NCBI GenBank assembly: GCA_947484245.1
Contig: CANKOT010000019.1
Span: 1 to 28,578 of the forward strand
Length of the DNA stretch: 28,578 nt
Direction of reading: 5' to 3'
Source: Comamonadaceae bacterium
GTDB lineage: Bacteria; Pseudomonadota; Gammaproteobacteria; Burkholderiales; Burkholderiaceae
A model generated the notes under the pieces. The model did not search any database, was not told the DNA's origin, and saw nothing but the letters and a program-made list of their open reading frames with translations. Positions 27,670 through 28,578 of the stretch are shown here, one piece after another; the stretch's first letter is position 1; every line of letters starts with the position of its first letter. Both the position numbers and the translations under genes were made by a program.

Positions 27670-28424
27670 GTGAGCAAAGTCTCGTCAGCAGTTTAGAAGC
27701 GAGGCATTTGCAAAAGTCATATGGCAGCCGTCAGGTGGTGTTTGACGTTTCCGTCAAAGTTGAAAAAGGCGAGGTCGTCGGACTGCTTGGCCCCAATGGC
27801 GCTGGCAAAACCACATCCTTCTACATGATTGTGGGCTTGGTGCGCACCGATGGTGGTCAAATCTTGATCGATGGCGAAGACGTTACCCGCATGCCCATTC
27901 ACCGCCGCTCTCGCATGGGCTTGTCGTATTTGCCACAAGAGGCTTCCATTTTTAGAAAACTCACAGTGGCTGAAAACGTGCGCGCGGTTTTAGAGTTGCA
28001 ACTCAATGACCAAGGCAAGCCACTCAACGAGACAGAAATCAAACTGCGGCTCGATGGGTTGTTGAAAGATTTGCGCGTTGACCATTTGCACGACTCACCT
28101 TCTTTGGCCTTGTCTGGCGGCGAACGGCGGCGTGTCGAAATTGCGCGCGCCTTGGCCACAGGGCCGCGCTTCATTTTGCTCGACGAGCCCTTTGCAGGCA
28201 TCGATCCCATTGCCGTCATTGAAATTCAGCGCATCATTGCCTTCTTGAAAGAGCGCGGCATTGGCGTACTGATCACCGATCACAACGTGCGCGAAACATT
28301 GGGCATTTGCGACCACGCCTACATCATCAGTGAGGGTCGTGTGCTGGCGCAAGGCACCCCGCAAGACATCGTCAACAACGCCGACGTACGCCGTGTGTAC
28401 CTCGGCGAACACTTCCGAATGTGA
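27666..28424 (+). CDS. lptB: LPS export ABC transporter ATP-binding protein LptB
   Basis: Cytoplasmic ATPase that powers LPS extraction with LptF, LptG and LptC. The 252-residue protein has Walker [10 protein letters not shown] (42-50), the Q-loop region [18 protein letters not shown], the signature [15 protein letters not shown], Walker [13 protein letters not shown] and the switch His in [11 protein letters not shown]. The Q-loop wording and the short C-terminus ([11 protein letters not shown]) are typical of LptB, not of branched-chain amino acid transporter ATPases. About ten residues precede the usual start. The start overlaps the lptA stop (ATGA). An rpoN gene follows, as in most proteobacteria. 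Confidence 0.96.
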   Translation: MSEQSLVSSLEARHLQKSYGSRQVVFDVSVKVEKGEVVGLLGPNGAGKTTSFYMIVGLVRTDGGQILIDGEDVTRMPIHRRSRMGLSYLPQEASIFRKLTVAENVRAVLELQLNDQGKPLNETEIKLRLDGLLKDLRVDHLHDSPSLALSGGERRRVEIARALATGPRFILLDEPFAGIDPIAVIEIQRIIAFLKERGIGVLITDHNVRETLGICDHAYIISEGRVLAQGTPQDIVNNADVRRVYLGEHFRM

Positions 28425-28434
28425 TGGAGGGACC

Positions 28435-28578
28435 ATGAAGCAAAGCCTTTCCCTTCGGATGTCCCAGCACTTGGCGCTCACGCCACAGTTGCAACAATCC
28501 ATTCGGCTGCTTCAACTCTCTACCCTAGAGCTCAGTCAAGAAGTTGAGCAAATGCTCGACGAAAATCCTTTCCTTGAA
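28435..28578 (+). CDS. rpoN: RNA polymerase sigma-54 factor RpoN, N-terminus only (cut by window end)
   Basis: Only the first 48 residues are visible: the Gln/Leu-rich region I that contacts activators ([20 protein letters not shown], then [17 protein letters not shown]). A strong GGAGGG site lies upstream. It starts ten bases after lptB, so it is probably in the same operon. Identification rests on this conserved N-terminus and on synteny. Confidence 0.93.
   Translation, partial: MKQSLSLRMSQHLALTPQLQQSIRLLQLSTLELSQEVEQMLDENPFLE

Noticed and set aside
27741..27758. Inverted repeat TTTGACG-TTTC-CGTCAAA inside lptB
   Set aside because: Arms are perfect over seven bases, but the site encodes the conserved [12 protein letters not shown] strand of the ATPase. 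It lacks the ACGTnnACGT core seen before icmF and is far from any start.

Overview
The window looks like chromosomal DNA of a freshwater-type betaproteobacterium of the order Burkholderiales, most probably Comamonadaceae (Limnohabitans/Rhodoferax-like). This is an inference from gene content and neighbourhoods: argB-slmA, argS-SPOR-dsbA, lptA-lptB-rpoN, a Baf-type CoaX, a phasin, fused IcmF and malate synthase G. Base composition is moderately GC-rich and looks uniform by eye. I see no rRNA, tRNA, insertion sequence, phage gene or CRISPR array. Genes are packed tightly, with four tail-to-tail junctions and several ATGA-type overlaps.

Layout. 1-5066 (+): a hexuronate/aldonate catabolic operon, entered part-way through altronate dehydratase (uxaA), then an Ldh_2-type dehydrogenase, mannonate oxidoreductase (uxuB) and enolase-superfamily mannonate dehydratase (manD). 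5068-8674 (-): housekeeping and envelope genes: dTDP-rhamnose genes rfbB and rfbD, then argB and the division regulator slmA. 8774-9958 (+): a polyhydroxyalkanoate granule phasin coupled to a TetR regulator. 9965-10729 (-): type III pantothenate kinase. 10824-12254 (+): an amidase-signature hydrolase.

12324-14696 is a compact divergent reactive-sulfur module. One arm has an unusual CsoR/FrmR-family sensor and a persulfide dioxygenase-rhodanese fusion. The other arm has a YeeE/YedE-type sulfur transporter split into two overlapping genes. It is followed by icmF (14739-18032), a B12-dependent fused isobutyryl-CoA mutase preceded by a striking three-ACGT palindrome that resembles a MerR/LiuR-type operator. 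Then come gshB (+) and glcB (-), which overlap at their stop codons, a CaiB-type CoA-transferase and a LysR regulator.

The right end is conserved core: argS, a SPOR-domain membrane protein and dsbA, closed by a clear Rho-independent terminator at 26963-26985. After it come lptA, lptB and the start of rpoN.

How the genes fit together: the left operon feeds altronate and mannonate to 2-keto-3-deoxygluconate. The sulfur module would oxidise glutathione persulfide, and the glutathione made by nearby gshB is its likely co-substrate. IcmF, the CoA-transferase, the phasin and malate synthase all touch acyl-CoA, storage-polymer or glyoxylate carbon flow. The best candidates for something under-described are the sulfur module with its non-canonical sensor and the operator in front of icmF. 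I do not see a clearly new defence or mobile system here.
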